Shown: one piece after another, positions 55,076 to 63,330 of the stretch
How the letters are laid out: every line of letters starts with the position of its first letter
Numbering within the stretch: the first letter of the stretch is position 1
Assembly (NCBI RefSeq): GCF_034120055.1
Contig: NZ_CP139368.1
Coordinates: 2,356,001-2,420,000, forward strand
DNA from: Microbacterium rhizosphaerae
GTDB lineage: Bacteria; Actinomycetota; Actinomycetes; Actinomycetales; Microbacteriaceae
Length of the DNA stretch: 64,000 nucleotides
Direction of reading: 5' to 3'
Notes under the pieces: generated by a model
Told to the model about the DNA's origin: nothing
Seen by the model: only the letters and a program-made list of their open reading frames with translations
Databases searched by the model: none
Position numbers and translations under genes: made by a program

Positions 55076-56083
55076 TCAGAGGGCGACGTGGAATTTGGGT
55101 CCGGCGCCGGCACCGGCGGGCCGTGCGCCGGCGAGGATCCCGGGGAGCTCGTCGAGCGTGACCGTGGCGGCGATCAGGGGACGGGGGTCGACAGCGCCCG
55201 ACGCATACGCCTCGATCGTCCCGGCGAGCCCGGGAGAGCCGCTGAGCACGCCCACCGCCGTGACATCCCGGAGCACGATCTCGCGGGTGTCGATGACACT
55301 CGGCACGCCGGCGAGGCCGATGTAGACGACCCGCCTCCCGGGTTCGACCAGCTCCAGCGCGCGACCGGGCAGGTGGGATGCGTTGGACGCGTCGATCACG
55401 GCATCCCACGGCAGATCCGGAAGCTCGTCCTGCCCCCACACGCCCGCGAACCCCAGCGAGCGGGCGAAGGCGAGCGAGCGCTCGCCGCGACCCAGGAGAT
55501 GCACCTCGGCGCCGGCGGCCTGGGCGAACAGGGCGGACAGCAGCCCGATGGTGCCCGGGCCGAGAACCAGGCACCGATCACCGAGATGGATGTCGGCGCC
55601 CTGAGCGGCCCGGAACGCGTTGCCGCCCGGCTCGACCATCGCTCCCGCCGCATCGTCCACCGAGCCGGGAAGCCGGTGCAGGGAGGTCGCGGGGACGGCC
55701 ACCTGCTCGGCGAGCGCACCGTGCCAACCTCCCCGGATGCCCACCTCGTGACGGAACTCGCACACGTGCTGATAGCCCCGGAGACAGCGGCGGCAGACGC
55801 CGCATCCCAGCATCGTGTCGCCCGTGACCCGCACGCCGACCCACGTCTCCTCGACGCCCGCGCCGACGGCGGCGACCGTGCCCATCCATTCGTGCCCGAT
55901 GCGGATCGGATACGCCGCGTGGCCGCTGTGCAGGTAGGCCATCCCGCCCGTGAGAAACTCGACGTCGGTACCGCAGATGCCCGCGCGCTGCACATCGACC
56001 ACGACCTGGCCGGCGGCGGGCTCGGGCCGTGCGACGTCCTGCACCTCCGCACGGTTCGGGCCGGTGATGACGAGGGCCCTCAT
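55076..56083 (-). CDS. Zinc-binding medium-chain dehydrogenase
   Basis: 335-residue MDR enzyme, NAD(P)-dependent oxidation of an alcohol or sugar alcohol. Catalytic zinc ligands: C37 in GICGTD and H64-E65 in GHEW. Structural zinc: C94, C97, C100 and C108. Nucleotide motif: LGPGTIGLLSALFA. Coupled to a short ORF and then the IlvD/Edd-type dehydratase, so a sugar (lactone) dehydrogenase of an oxidative pentose or hexose route is likely; the substrate is unproven. Confidence 0.88.
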   Translation of the reverse strand: MRALVITGPNRAEVQDVARPEPAAGQVVVDVQRAGICGTDVEFLTGGMAYLHSGHAAYPIRIGHEWMGTVAAVGAGVEETWVGVRVTGDTMLGCGVCRRCLRGYQHVCEFRHEVGIRGGWHGALAEQVAVPATSLHRLPGSVDDAAGAMVEPGGNAFRAAQGADIHLGDRCLVLGPGTIGLLSALFAQAAGAEVHLLGRGERSLAFARSLGFAGVWGQDELPDLPWDAVIDASNASHLPGRALELVEPGRRVVYIGLAGVPSVIDTREIVLRDVTAVGVLSGSPGLAGTIEAYASGAVDPRPLIAATVTLDELPGILAGARPAGAGAGPKFHVAL

Positions 56084-56193
56084 CGCCGCCCGAACCCGCC
56101 CTCGATCAGCCGCCTGCCGTCACGGATGGATCCGTCGACGTCGATGCGATGCAGCCCGTCGGTGCCCGCGACGCCGGTGTCAGTGGGATTCAC
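56080..56193 (-). CDS. Small ORF (37 residues) bridging the dehydratase and dehydrogenase genes
   Basis: GTG at 56193 lies within the last codons of the dehydratase gene. The ORF reads NPTDTGVAGTDGLHRIDVDG, then further residues ending in a basic EGGFGRR, and stops on the ATGA shared with the dehydrogenase start. It fills the 96-nt gap completely and keeps translation continuous. It could be a coupling ORF or the remnant of a lost gene. No ribosome site or domain is seen, so it may not be made. Confidence 0.35.
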   Translation of the reverse strand: MNPTDTGVAGTDGLHRIDVDGSIRDGRRLIEGGFGRR

Positions 56194-57895
56194 GGGTGAC
56201 CTGTGATCCGCTGGAGCCGACGAGGAAGTCCAGGTCGGCGCCCCGGTCGGCTTGGAGGACGTGGTCGACGTAGAGGCGCTCCCATCCGCGCCGCGGTGTC
56301 GCGTATCCGTCGAGGGTCGCCTGGTTCGGGGTCCTGGCGGCGAGTTCGTCGGCGGGCACGTCCAGATCGAGCCTCCCGGCGCGCACGTCGAGGCTGATCC
56401 AGTCCCCGGTCTGCACGAGTGCGAGCGGGCCGCCGGCGGCGGCCTCCGGGGTGACATGCAGCACCACGGTGCCGTACGCGGTGCCCGACATGCGTCCGTC
56501 GCAGATGCGCACCATGTCCCGCACGCCCTTCTCGAGGAGCTTGGTGGGCAGCGGCATGTTGGACACCTCGGGCATGCCGGGGTATCCCTTGGGACCGCAT
56601 CCGCGCAGGACCATCACGCTGTTCTCGTCGATGTCGAGGTCCGGGTCGTCGACGCGGGCGTGGAAGTCCTCGATGGAGTCGAACACCACCGCGCGTCCGC
56701 GATGCTTGAGCAGGTGCGGCGAGGCGGCGGCCGGCTTGACCAACGCGCCGCCGGGGGCCAGCGACCCGCGCAGCACCGTGATCCCCGCATGCGGCTGCAG
56801 CGGGTTGTCACGCGGAGTGATCACGTCGGGGTCCCAGATCTGCGCGTCGTCGAGGTAGTCGACCAGCGGGCGGCCGGTGATCGTCAGCGCGTCCGGGTCG
56901 AGCAGGTCGCGCACCTCCCGCATCACGGCCAGGAACCCGCCCGCGCGGTACAGGTCGTCCATCAGGTAGCGCCCGGCAGGCTGCAGGTTCACCAGCAACG
57001 GCACCTGTGCCCCGATGCGGTCGAAATCGTCGACCGTCAGCTCGATCCCGAGTCGTCCGGCGATCGCGAGCAGGTGCACCACCGCGTTCGTGGAGCCCCC
57101 GATCGCGGCCAGCGCGACGATCGCGTTGTGGAAGCTTCCCTTCGTGAGGAAGGTGGACGGACGCCGATCCTCCGCGACGAGCCGGACCGCCAGCATCCCC
57201 GTCTCGTGGGCTGCTTCCAGCAGTCGCGCATCCGGTGCCGGCGTGCCGGCCAGCCCCGGCAGCACCGTGCCCAGCGCCTCGGCGACGAGGGCCATCGTGG
57301 ACGCGGTGCCCATCGTGTTGCAGTGCCCCTTCGAGCGGATCATCGACGACTCGCTCCTGAGGAACGCCGCCTCGCTGAGCGTGCCTGCACGCACCTCTTC
57401 GCTCAGGCGCCACACATCCGTCCCGCAGCCCAGCGCCTCATTGCGGAAATGCCCGGTCAGCATCGGGCCGCCCGGCACCACCACCGCGGGCAGGTCGACG
57501 GATGAGGCGGCCATCAGCAGAGACGGGATCGTCTTGTCGCATCCGCCGAGCAGCACCACGCCGTCGATCGGGTTCGCGCGGAGCATCTCCTCCGTCGCCA
57601 TCGCCGCCATGTTGCGCCACAGCATGGCGGTCGGACGCACCTGCGTCTCCCCCAGTGACACCACCGGGAGCTCGAGCGGGATGCCTCCCGCCTCGTAGAT
57701 CCCGTTCTTCACCGACTGCGCCACCTCCGTCAGGTGCGCGTTGCACGGCGTCAGATCCGACGCCGTGTTCGCGATCGCGATCTGCGGCCGTCCCTCGAAC
57801 GCGCTCGACGGCACGCCCCGCCGCATCCACGCCCGATGGATGTATGCATTCCGGTCATCACCCGAATACCACTCAGAACTGCGCAACGAAGACAT
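56180..57895 (-). CDS. IlvD/Edd family dehydratase, probably a sugar-acid dehydratase
   Basis: 571 residues with the three cluster cysteines of the family: C51 in TPCNAHL, C119 in GGCDKT and C192 in GHCNTMGTAST. GCGPKGYPGMPE and DGRMSGTAYG lie in the C-terminal domain. The N-terminal RSSEWYSGDDRNAYIHRAWM pattern is closer to L-arabinonate/D-xylonate dehydratases than to the branched-chain amino-acid enzyme, and no ilv genes are nearby. It removes water from an aldonate to give a 2-keto-3-deoxy acid. Shares a 61-bp divergent promoter region with the aldo/keto reductase. Confidence 0.85.
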   Translation of the reverse strand: MSSLRSSEWYSGDDRNAYIHRAWMRRGVPSSAFEGRPQIAIANTASDLTPCNAHLTEVAQSVKNGIYEAGGIPLELPVVSLGETQVRPTAMLWRNMAAMATEEMLRANPIDGVVLLGGCDKTIPSLLMAASSVDLPAVVVPGGPMLTGHFRNEALGCGTDVWRLSEEVRAGTLSEAAFLRSESSMIRSKGHCNTMGTASTMALVAEALGTVLPGLAGTPAPDARLLEAAHETGMLAVRLVAEDRRPSTFLTKGSFHNAIVALAAIGGSTNAVVHLLAIAGRLGIELTVDDFDRIGAQVPLLVNLQPAGRYLMDDLYRAGGFLAVMREVRDLLDPDALTITGRPLVDYLDDAQIWDPDVITPRDNPLQPHAGITVLRGSLAPGGALVKPAAASPHLLKHRGRAVVFDSIEDFHARVDDPDLDIDENSVMVLRGCGPKGYPGMPEVSNMPLPTKLLEKGVRDMVRICDGRMSGTAYGTVVLHVTPEAAAGGPLALVQTGDWISLDVRAGRLDLDVPADELAARTPNQATLDGYATPRRGWERLYVDHVLQADRGADLDFLVGSSGSQVTRESH

Positions 57896-57956
57896 GCATT
57901 CACCAAAGCGTGAGCGAGCCCGTCTGGCAAGGGGCGATCTGGGCGAGGATGGAGTC

Positions 57957-58790
57957 ATGGTCAGCATTCCGACGATCTCGCTGAACGATGCCACGTGGTT
58001 CCCGGAACTGGGGCTGGGCACCTATGGCCTGCGCGGCGATCACGGCATCGCCGCGATGGTCTCGGCGGTCGAATCGGGCTACCGTCTGCTCGACACGGCC
58101 GTCAACTACGAGAACGAAGCCGAGGTCGGCGAGGCCGTGCGCCGCTGCGGACTCGACCGCGACGAGCTCCTGGTGACCTCCAAGATCCCCGGACGCGATC
58201 ATGGCTTCCAGAAGGCGATCGCGAGCATCGAGCGGTCGCTGAAGACGCTCCGCCTCGAGCGCATCGACCTGCAGCTCATCCACTGGCCCAACCCCGGCGT
58301 CGGCAGATGGCTGGACACGTGGCGGGGCATGATCGAGGCGCGCGAGCGCGGACTCGTGCGCTCGATCGGCGTATCGAACTTCACCGAGCAGATGCTCACG
58401 ACGCTCATCGACGAGACCGGCGTGACGCCGGCCGTCAATCAGGTGGAGTTGCACCCGTACTTCCCGCAGGGCCCACTGCGCGCCTTCCACCGCGAGCACG
58501 GCATCCGCACCGAGAGCTGGAGCCCGCTCGCGCGTCGGACGGAGTTGGCCTCCGAGGCCGTCGTCGAGCAGATCGCCTCCGGGCACGGCGTCACCCCGAC
58601 GCAGGCGGTGCTGCGGTGGCACGTCCAGATCGGGTCGACCCCGATCCCGAAGTCGGCGTCGCCGCAACGACAGATCGAGAACGCCGACGTGTTCGGGTTC
58701 GCGTTGACGCCGGAGGAGGTCGACGCGCTCACCGCGCTCGAGCGCGGACGCCTGTGGAACGGCGACCCGAACCACCACGAGGAGATGTAG
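57957..58790 (+). CDS. Aldo/keto reductase
   Basis: 277-residue (beta/alpha)8 NADPH-dependent oxidoreductase, 2,5-diketo-gluconate-reductase type. The catalytic tetrad is complete: D46 (LLDTAVNYEN), Y51, K76 (TSKIPG) and H109 (LIHWPNPG). The coenzyme motif is TPIPKSASPQRQIENADVF. ATG 57957 follows AGGATGGAG. Divergent from the sugar-acid dehydratase, so it may reduce an aldose or keto acid in the same route. Confidence 0.9.
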   Translation: MVSIPTISLNDATWFPELGLGTYGLRGDHGIAAMVSAVESGYRLLDTAVNYENEAEVGEAVRRCGLDRDELLVTSKIPGRDHGFQKAIASIERSLKTLRLERIDLQLIHWPNPGVGRWLDTWRGMIEARERGLVRSIGVSNFTEQMLTTLIDETGVTPAVNQVELHPYFPQGPLRAFHREHGIRTESWSPLARRTELASEAVVEQIASGHGVTPTQAVLRWHVQIGSTPIPKSASPQRQIENADVFGFALTPEEVDALTALERGRLWNGDPNHHEEM

Positions 58791-58808
58791 CCGGCGGCGG
58801 GCGGCTCG

Positions 58809-59444
58809 TCAGACCCGGCGATCGCGTTCGATCTCGAACACGGCGGCCTGCGTGCGGTGCTCGAATCCCAGCTTCGACAGCAGGGACGACACGTAGTTCT
58901 TCACGGTCTTCTCCGCCAGGCCGAGATGCTCGCCGATCTGACGGTTCGTGAGCCCGTCGGCGATGAGCGCCAGGATCTGACGCTCACGGAGACTGAGCGA
59001 TCCGAAGCGCGGATCCTCGTCGGGAGCCGCCCGCAGCAGCTGCGTCGCCTGCCGCTCCGCCGCCGGATGCAGCAGGCGCTTTCCGGATGCCACGGCTCGC
59101 ACGGCCTGGGTGAGCTCATCGCCGCGAACGGCCTTGAGGAGGTAACCGGACGCGTCCGCGAGGACCGCCGCGAACACCGCCTCGTCGTCGTCGTACGCCG
59201 TGAGGATCAGGCAGCGGACGGACGGGAACTCCTGGCGGATCTGACGGCACACGTCGATGCCGCTCCCGTCGGGCAGGTGCACGTCGAGGATGGCGACGTC
59301 GGGAGTCGTCGCGGTGATCCGGGTCATCGCATCCCGGCACGTCGCGGCCTCGCCGACGACCGTCATGTCCGCCTGACCGTCGAGCAGCTCCGAGATGCCG
59401 CGTCGCACGATCTCATGATCGTCCACCAGGAACACCGTGATCAT
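58809..59444 (-). CDS. NarL/DevR-type response regulator
   Basis: 211 residues. The receiver domain has acidic D8-D9, phospho-acceptor D54 in AILDVHLPDG, T82 and K104, a complete active set. The LuxR-type helix-turn-helix ends GLAEKTVKNYVSSLLSKLGF, then EHRTQAAVFE, closely resembling mycobacterial DevR/DosR. No histidine kinase gene is next to it in this window. Downstream of the flavodoxin and stress-protein genes on the same strand; a palindrome lies 14 nt before its start. It is the natural candidate to bind the palindromes at 60487-60540 and 63056-63130. Confidence 0.92.
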   Translation of the reverse strand: MITVFLVDDHEIVRRGISELLDGQADMTVVGEAATCRDAMTRITATTPDVAILDVHLPDGSGIDVCRQIRQEFPSVRCLILTAYDDDEAVFAAVLADASGYLLKAVRGDELTQAVRAVASGKRLLHPAAERQATQLLRAAPDEDPRFGSLSLRERQILALIADGLTNRQIGEHLGLAEKTVKNYVSSLLSKLGFEHRTQAAVFEIERDRRV

Positions 59445-59457
59445 GGGAGGACCTTAC

Positions 59458-59473
59458 CGGTCCTCGGGGACCG
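59458..59473. repeat. Palindrome between the flavodoxin and response regulator genes
   Basis: CGGTCC-TCGG-GGACCG is a perfect 6-bp inverted repeat with a 4-nt centre. It has the same 5-4-5 spacing as the DevR-like boxes nearby but with the arms in reverse sense. It may be a small hairpin that limits read-through, or an operator. Confidence 0.35.
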
Positions 59474-59490
59474 CTCACCCGATTCGCTGT

Positions 59491-59997
59491 TCACTCGCCC
59501 GTGATCACCCTTCCGACGCCCTCCCCCCATCGGCGTGCACGCTCCAGTTCGCCCTCCACGAGCGGACCCTCATAGCCCTCGACGAGGAAGCTCTGCGGCT
59601 CGAGCACGCGAAAGCCTCGCTTCCTGGCATAGCGCGTCGCACTGTGCGAGGCCGCGCCGGGCATGAGCGGCATGTCGACCTTCGTGTCGAAGGCCACGAA
59701 GACGACGGGATGCTCCGGGTCGGGCAGAGCTTGCATCCATTCCCGGATGCCGATCGGGACGTCGCCCTCGGCGGCGCCCCGGCCGGCCGCCTCTCTCCGG
59801 GTGGAGAGCCGTGACATCGAGAACGCGTGCGTCGGCCCGCCCACCACGAGCGCGGCCACGTCCGCGGAAAGCTCGCGAGGCGCTTCCGCGACATCCTCGA
59901 CGGTGACCTCGGCGACACCGGACATCCCGTCCGCGACCGCCTCGGCGATCTGCTTCGTGTTGCCGAACATCGACTCGAACACCAGCCGGATCCTCAT
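59491..59997 (-). CDS. Flavodoxin-fold protein
   Basis: 168 residues. The FMN phosphate loop is ESMFGNTKQIAEAVADGM, near the start after strand RIRLVF. VVGGPTHAFSMSR is the second FMN-contact loop, and VAFDTKVDMP follows. Probably a low-potential electron carrier or menaquinone-linked flavodoxin under low oxygen. The start overlaps the stop of the upstream universal stress protein (ATGA), so the two are made together. Confidence 0.88.
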   Translation of the reverse strand: MRIRLVFESMFGNTKQIAEAVADGMSGVAEVTVEDVAEAPRELSADVAALVVGGPTHAFSMSRLSTRREAAGRGAAEGDVPIGIREWMQALPDPEHPVVFVAFDTKVDMPLMPGAASHSATRYARKRGFRVLEPQSFLVEGYEGPLVEGELERARRWGEGVGRVITGE

Positions 59998-60452
59998 GGC
60001 GTGTCCTCGGATGCGCCGACGGCACGCCGCTCATGCACGATGAGCACCGGGCAGTGCGCGTGTTCGGCGCACGCGGCACTCACGGATCCGAGCAGGAGTC
60101 CCGCGAAGCCGCCGTGTCCCCTGCTGCCGAGGACGAGCATCGCACTGTCGGCACTGAGATCGATCAGCGTGCGCGACGGCGGGCCGGCGATGACGTGACG
60201 GGTCAGCTCGGGGGGATCGTCGGCGAACGCTTCCGCGATCGCCTGGTCGAGGATGTCCGCCGCGTCTTGCTGCGGCGACCAGTCCGTCGCGAACTCGAAC
60301 TCGGTGAAGGCCGGGTAATACCACGTGGTCACGGCCTCGAGGGGGGCGTCGAACGCCTCCGCCATCCGTGCGGCGTACCGCAGTGCGTGGATCGAGGACG
60401 CAGACCCGTCCACGCCGACGAGGATCCGGTCGGAGTCGGTGAGCTCTTCCAT
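59994..60452 (-). CDS. Universal stress protein (single UspA domain)
   Basis: 152 residues. The fold starts RILVGVDGSASSIHALRYAA. The ATP-binding motif G-x2-G-x9-G-S is complete in GSRGHGGFAGLLLGSVS, and PVLIVHE closes the sheet. The start at 60452 puts the first strand near the N-terminus with GAGGGTGGG upstream; an in-frame ATG at 60548 lacks support and would run into the operator region. A DevR-like box lies 35 nt upstream. Confidence 0.9.
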   Translation of the reverse strand: MEELTDSDRILVGVDGSASSIHALRYAARMAEAFDAPLEAVTTWYYPAFTEFEFATDWSPQQDAADILDQAIAEAFADDPPELTRHVIAGPPSRTLIDLSADSAMLVLGSRGHGGFAGLLLGSVSAACAEHAHCPVLIVHERRAVGASEDTP

Positions 60453-60486
60453 GCGCCCACCCTCACGCCGACGGCGACCGATGGAC

Positions 60487-60500
60487 GGGACGAAAGTCAC
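60487..60500 (-). promoter_or_regulatory. DevR/DosR-like box 1 (faces the universal stress protein gene)
   Basis: On the minus strand: GTGAC-TTTC-GTCCC, one mismatch from a perfect palindrome and close to the DosR core GGGACTWWAGTCCC. It ends 35 nt before the 60452 start and begins 40 bp from box 2. Confidence 0.55.
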
Positions 60501-60526
60501 ATCGGCCGCGATGCGCATCCGTCGAC

Positions 60527-60540
60527 GGGACTTTCGTCCC
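60527..60540 (+). promoter_or_regulatory. DevR/DosR-like box 2 (faces the PPOX gene)
   Basis: GGGAC-TTTC-GTCCC, perfect 5+5 arms, oriented toward the gene at 60609 and ending 68 nt before it. Confidence 0.62.
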
Positions 60541-60608
60541 GCGACCACGCAACAGCGCGCCGTTGACTGATCCGAGGCTTCGGCAGGAACGACAGGAAGG
60601 ACGCCCGG

Positions 60609-61181
60609 ATGTCTGCATCCGCGTATTCAGCCGATTCCCGCGGTCAAGAGGTGGAGACGCTGGGTGTCGAGGAGTGCTGGCGACTCCTGCGCCTGGCGAC
60701 GATCGGCCGCCTCGCCGTCTCCGGTCTGGATGGCGGCCTCGACATCGTCCCCCTCAACTACCTCACCTACGAGCGCTGCGTCTACTTCCGCACCGCTCCC
60801 GGCAGCAAGCTCGGAAAGCTTCAGGCGCACCCCGAGGTCGCCTTCGAGATCGACGGACAGGACGACCGGCGCCGCTGGAGCGTGGTCGTCCACGGCACCG
60901 CGCACCTCGTGCTGGACCCCGCCGAGATCGAGCGGTCCGGCATCGACTGGCTCATCTCCTGGAATCCGACGGCGAAGTCGCACTTCGTCCGCATCGACCC
61001 GGATGCCGTCACCGGCCGCCGCTTCCCCAAGCACTACCACGCCTCGTCTCTCGCCGAGCCGATGACGCCGGCCGCGGATGCGGCGCCGGACGACGACGCG
61101 CGCGAGTTCACTTCGCACGACGGCGTCCTCCCGAAGCCCTGGCCCATTCCGCATCGCACGCCGACGACGCCGGGCGACTGA
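60609..61181 (+). CDS. Pyridoxamine 5'-phosphate oxidase-fold flavin/F420-type protein
   Basis: 190 residues with the split-barrel PPOX fold: EECWRLLRLATIGRLAVSG, DIVPLNYLTYERCVYFRTAPGSK in pieces, HPEVAFEIDG and WSVVVHGTAHL. Relatives bind FMN or F420 and include proteins in mycobacterial and Streptomyces hypoxia regulons. A Pro/Asp-rich tail of about 40 residues has no known fold. AGGAAGG precedes the ATG. The stop overlaps the alcohol dehydrogenase start (TGATG). Confidence 0.88.
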   Translation: MSASAYSADSRGQEVETLGVEECWRLLRLATIGRLAVSGLDGGLDIVPLNYLTYERCVYFRTAPGSKLGKLQAHPEVAFEIDGQDDRRRWSVVVHGTAHLVLDPAEIERSGIDWLISWNPTAKSHFVRIDPDAVTGRRFPKHYHASSLAEPMTPAADAAPDDDAREFTSHDGVLPKPWPIPHRTPTTPGD

Positions 61182-62215
61182 TGGACGAGTCGGCCGCGGC
61201 ATCGCCCCCGCGCTCGGCGACGGGGCGGATGGCGGCGTGGGTCACCGACGCGGCTGCGGGATCCCTGACGCTCGGCGCGCGCCCGGTACCGGTGCCCCGA
61301 GCCGACGAGGTCCTCGTGCGCGTCGAGGCATGCGGCGTGTGCCGCACCGATCTCCACGTCATCGACCAGGAGCTTCCGGTGCACCGGCCGGGCGTCATCC
61401 CCGGTCATCAGGTCGTCGGCATCGTCGTCGATGCCGGTGCGCGCGTCTCGCAGCTGGCGCGCGGCGACCGCGTGGGGATCGCATGGCTGCGACGCACGTG
61501 CGGCTCGTGCCGCTGGTGCCGTGAGGGCCGGGAGAACCTGTGCCCGTCCTCGTCGTACACCGGCTGGGATGCCGACGGCGGCTTCGCGCAGTTCACGACC
61601 GTGCCGGAGGCCTTCGCCTACGCCCTGCCCGCCGACGCGGACGCGGCCCGCACCGCGCCGCTGCTGTGCGCCGGCATCATCGGGTACCGGGCGCTCTCCC
61701 GCACCGGGCTCCCGCCCGGCGGTCGTCTGGGCATCTACGGCTTCGGTTCGAGTGCGCACATCACGGCGCAGCTCGCCCGGGCGGCCGGGGCGCAGATCTA
61801 CGCGATGTCGCGGGCTGAGCAGGACCGCACGCTGGCGCGGCAGCTCGGCGCGGTCTTCGTCGGGGATGCGACGGCCGAGCCGCCCGATCCGCTCGATGCG
61901 GCGATCGTCTTCGCGCCGGCGGGCGAGCTCGTCCCCGTGGCGCTGCGAGCGGTCACCCGGGGAGGAACCGTCGTGCTGGCCGGCATCCACATGTCCGACA
62001 TTCCGGCGATGGACTACACGGAGGAGCTCTTCTACGAGCGCGACCTGCGCACCGTGACGGCGAACACGCGCGCGGACGGGGCCGCACTGCTGCGCCTCGC
62101 CCGCAACCTCGACGTCGGCCCGACGGTCACCGGGTACTCGTTCGCGCGGGCCGGGGAGGCCGTCTCCGCGCTGCGCGACGGGCGCGCATCCGGCTCGCTC
62201 GTCATCGTCATGTGA
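61181..62215 (+). CDS. Zinc-dependent alcohol dehydrogenase
   Basis: 344-residue MDR enzyme. The catalytic zinc site has C51 in EACGVCRTDLHV and H76 in PGHQVVG. The structural zinc site is C107, C110, C113 and C121. The NAD(P) motif is GIYGFGSSAHITAQLARAAG. The form is close to the AdhX/AdhA-like proteins that scavenge NADH by reducing aldehydes at low oxygen. Co-translated with the PPOX protein and under the same DevR-like box; ends 6 nt from the convergent stress protein gene. Confidence 0.92.
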   Translation: MDESAAASPPRSATGRMAAWVTDAAAGSLTLGARPVPVPRADEVLVRVEACGVCRTDLHVIDQELPVHRPGVIPGHQVVGIVVDAGARVSQLARGDRVGIAWLRRTCGSCRWCREGRENLCPSSSYTGWDADGGFAQFTTVPEAFAYALPADADAARTAPLLCAGIIGYRALSRTGLPPGGRLGIYGFGSSAHITAQLARAAGAQIYAMSRAEQDRTLARQLGAVFVGDATAEPPDPLDAAIVFAPAGELVPVALRAVTRGGTVVLAGIHMSDIPAMDYTEELFYERDLRTVTANTRADGAALLRLARNLDVGPTVTGYSFARAGEAVSALRDGRASGSLVIVM

Positions 62216-62221
62216 TGCGAC

Positions 62222-62989
62222 TCATTCGACCCACGACGGCTGCCGGTCCCCCGCGCGCGGGCGCGTGATCAGGATCGGCGCATTCGCGTTGAACAGCACA
62301 TCCAGTGCGATGTCACCCGGGCCCCCGCTCCGGCGGTCGGATTGCGCCAGTCCGGGATCGATCACGAGCAGGGTCGCCGCCTGGGCCGCGTCGAGAAGCG
62401 CCGTCGCGGTATCGGCCGTCCGCGCTCGCGTACGCACCGTGAGCTGCGGCCATCCGTCGTGGATGACGCGCTCCGCGACCTTGACGGCGTCATCATCGCT
62501 ATCAGAGCCGCCGCGACGTCCTGCGGATGAGATCACCTGGACGGCCTCGCCCCGTCGCGCAGCCTCCGTGGCAGCCATCGCGGCCGACGCCGCGGCGGTC
62601 TCGGCACCGTCGACGCCCAGAACGACGCCCGAGCGGAACCGGAGATCGACATCCGGGATCACGACGACCGGACACGGCGCCAAGGCCACGATCCGCACCC
62701 CGGTGAATCCGAACACACGTCCGTGCGCGAAGCCCGTCTTGCCCGTGCCGATGACGAGTACATCGTCGGGCCCGGCGAACGCCGCCAGCGTCTCGGGAAC
62801 CTCGCCGGTCAGATGGACCGCCTCCGACGGTTCGCGACCCGGAGGGCGATCGTCCGTCCCCCGATCGTCGGCGAGGACGTGCACGGCGACGCACTGCACG
62901 CCTTCCGCGTCGGCGCGCGTACGCGCCCATTCCCATGCGAGCCGGGCGGGGTGGGAATCGTCGAAGGCCACCACATATCGCCGCACCAT
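62222..62989 (-). CDS. Tandem universal stress protein (two Usp domains)
   Basis: 255 residues. Domain 1 (about 1-125) starts RRYVVAFDDSHPARLAWEWA and has a degenerate ATP loop (GTGKTGFAHGRVFGFTG). Domain 2 (about 130-255) starts SGVVLGVDGAETAAASAAMA and ends NANAPILITRPR. GGGGGGAG precedes ATG 62989. A DevR-like box lies 66 nt upstream. In mycobacteria tandem Usp proteins are among the main DosR targets. Confidence 0.88.
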   Translation of the reverse strand: MVRRYVVAFDDSHPARLAWEWARTRADAEGVQCVAVHVLADDRGTDDRPPGREPSEAVHLTGEVPETLAAFAGPDDVLVIGTGKTGFAHGRVFGFTGVRIVALAPCPVVVIPDVDLRFRSGVVLGVDGAETAAASAAMAATEAARRGEAVQVISSAGRRGGSDSDDDAVKVAERVIHDGWPQLTVRTRARTADTATALLDAAQAATLLVIDPGLAQSDRRSGGPGDIALDVLFNANAPILITRPRAGDRQPSWVE

Positions 62990-63055
62990 GGGACTCCCCC
63001 CGATCCACTTCGCCGTCCGGAACATCATCGTGCGCGACGCCGGGCCGCCCTCGCA

Positions 63056-63069
63056 GGGCCGAAAGTCCC
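63056..63069 (-). promoter_or_regulatory. DevR/DosR-like box 3 (faces the tandem stress protein gene)
   Basis: On the minus strand: GGGAC-TTTC-GGCCC, one mismatch from palindromic. It ends 66 nt before the 62989 start. Confidence 0.55.
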
Positions 63070-63116
63070 GTCGACCGCGACGACGTCGAAGCCGCACCCG
63101 CGTCACGCGTCCGGAC

Positions 63117-63130
63117 AGGACCTTCGTCCC
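63117..63130 (+). promoter_or_regulatory. DevR/DosR-like box 4 (faces the small membrane protein and cytochrome b genes)
   Basis: AGGAC-CTTC-GTCCC followed by GAA, matching the CCCSAA flank of the DosR consensus. It ends 50 nt before ATG 63181. TACGGT at 63153-63158, 22 nt further on, is a plausible -10 box. Confidence 0.55.
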
Positions 63131-63180
63131 GAACCGAGAGTCTGAGGCCTCCTACGGTGGCGACGAAAGAGGAGGCCAAT

Positions 63181-63330
63181 ATGGTCATCGTCGCCAGCGC
63201 GCCGGGAATCTACCTCGGCTGGGGCCCATACACCATCCAGCTCGGCAATCTCATCGTCATCGTGACCATGCTCCTGCTGTTCGCCCTGGCGCTGCTGCTG
63301 CCCTTCCCGAAGCCGAGGCGCCGGCGATGA
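63181..63330 (+). CDS. Small single-pass membrane protein, 49 residues
   Basis: MVIVASAPGIYLGWGPYTIQ leads into a single hydrophobic helix (LIVIVTMLLLFALALLLPF) and a basic end KPRRRR, which places the C-terminus in the cytoplasm. GAGGAGG lies upstream at good spacing. The stop overlaps the cytochrome b gene start by ATGA, so it is co-translated and may be a small subunit or assembly factor of that cytochrome. No family recognised. Confidence 0.75.
   Translation: MVIVASAPGIYLGWGPYTIQLGNLIVIVTMLLLFALALLLPFPKPRRRR

Noticed and set aside
56180..57895. Branched-chain amino acid dihydroxy-acid dehydratase (ilvD proper)
   Set aside because: The N-terminal signature and the carbohydrate-type neighbours favour a sugar-acid dehydratase; cannot be excluded without other genomic ilvD copies.
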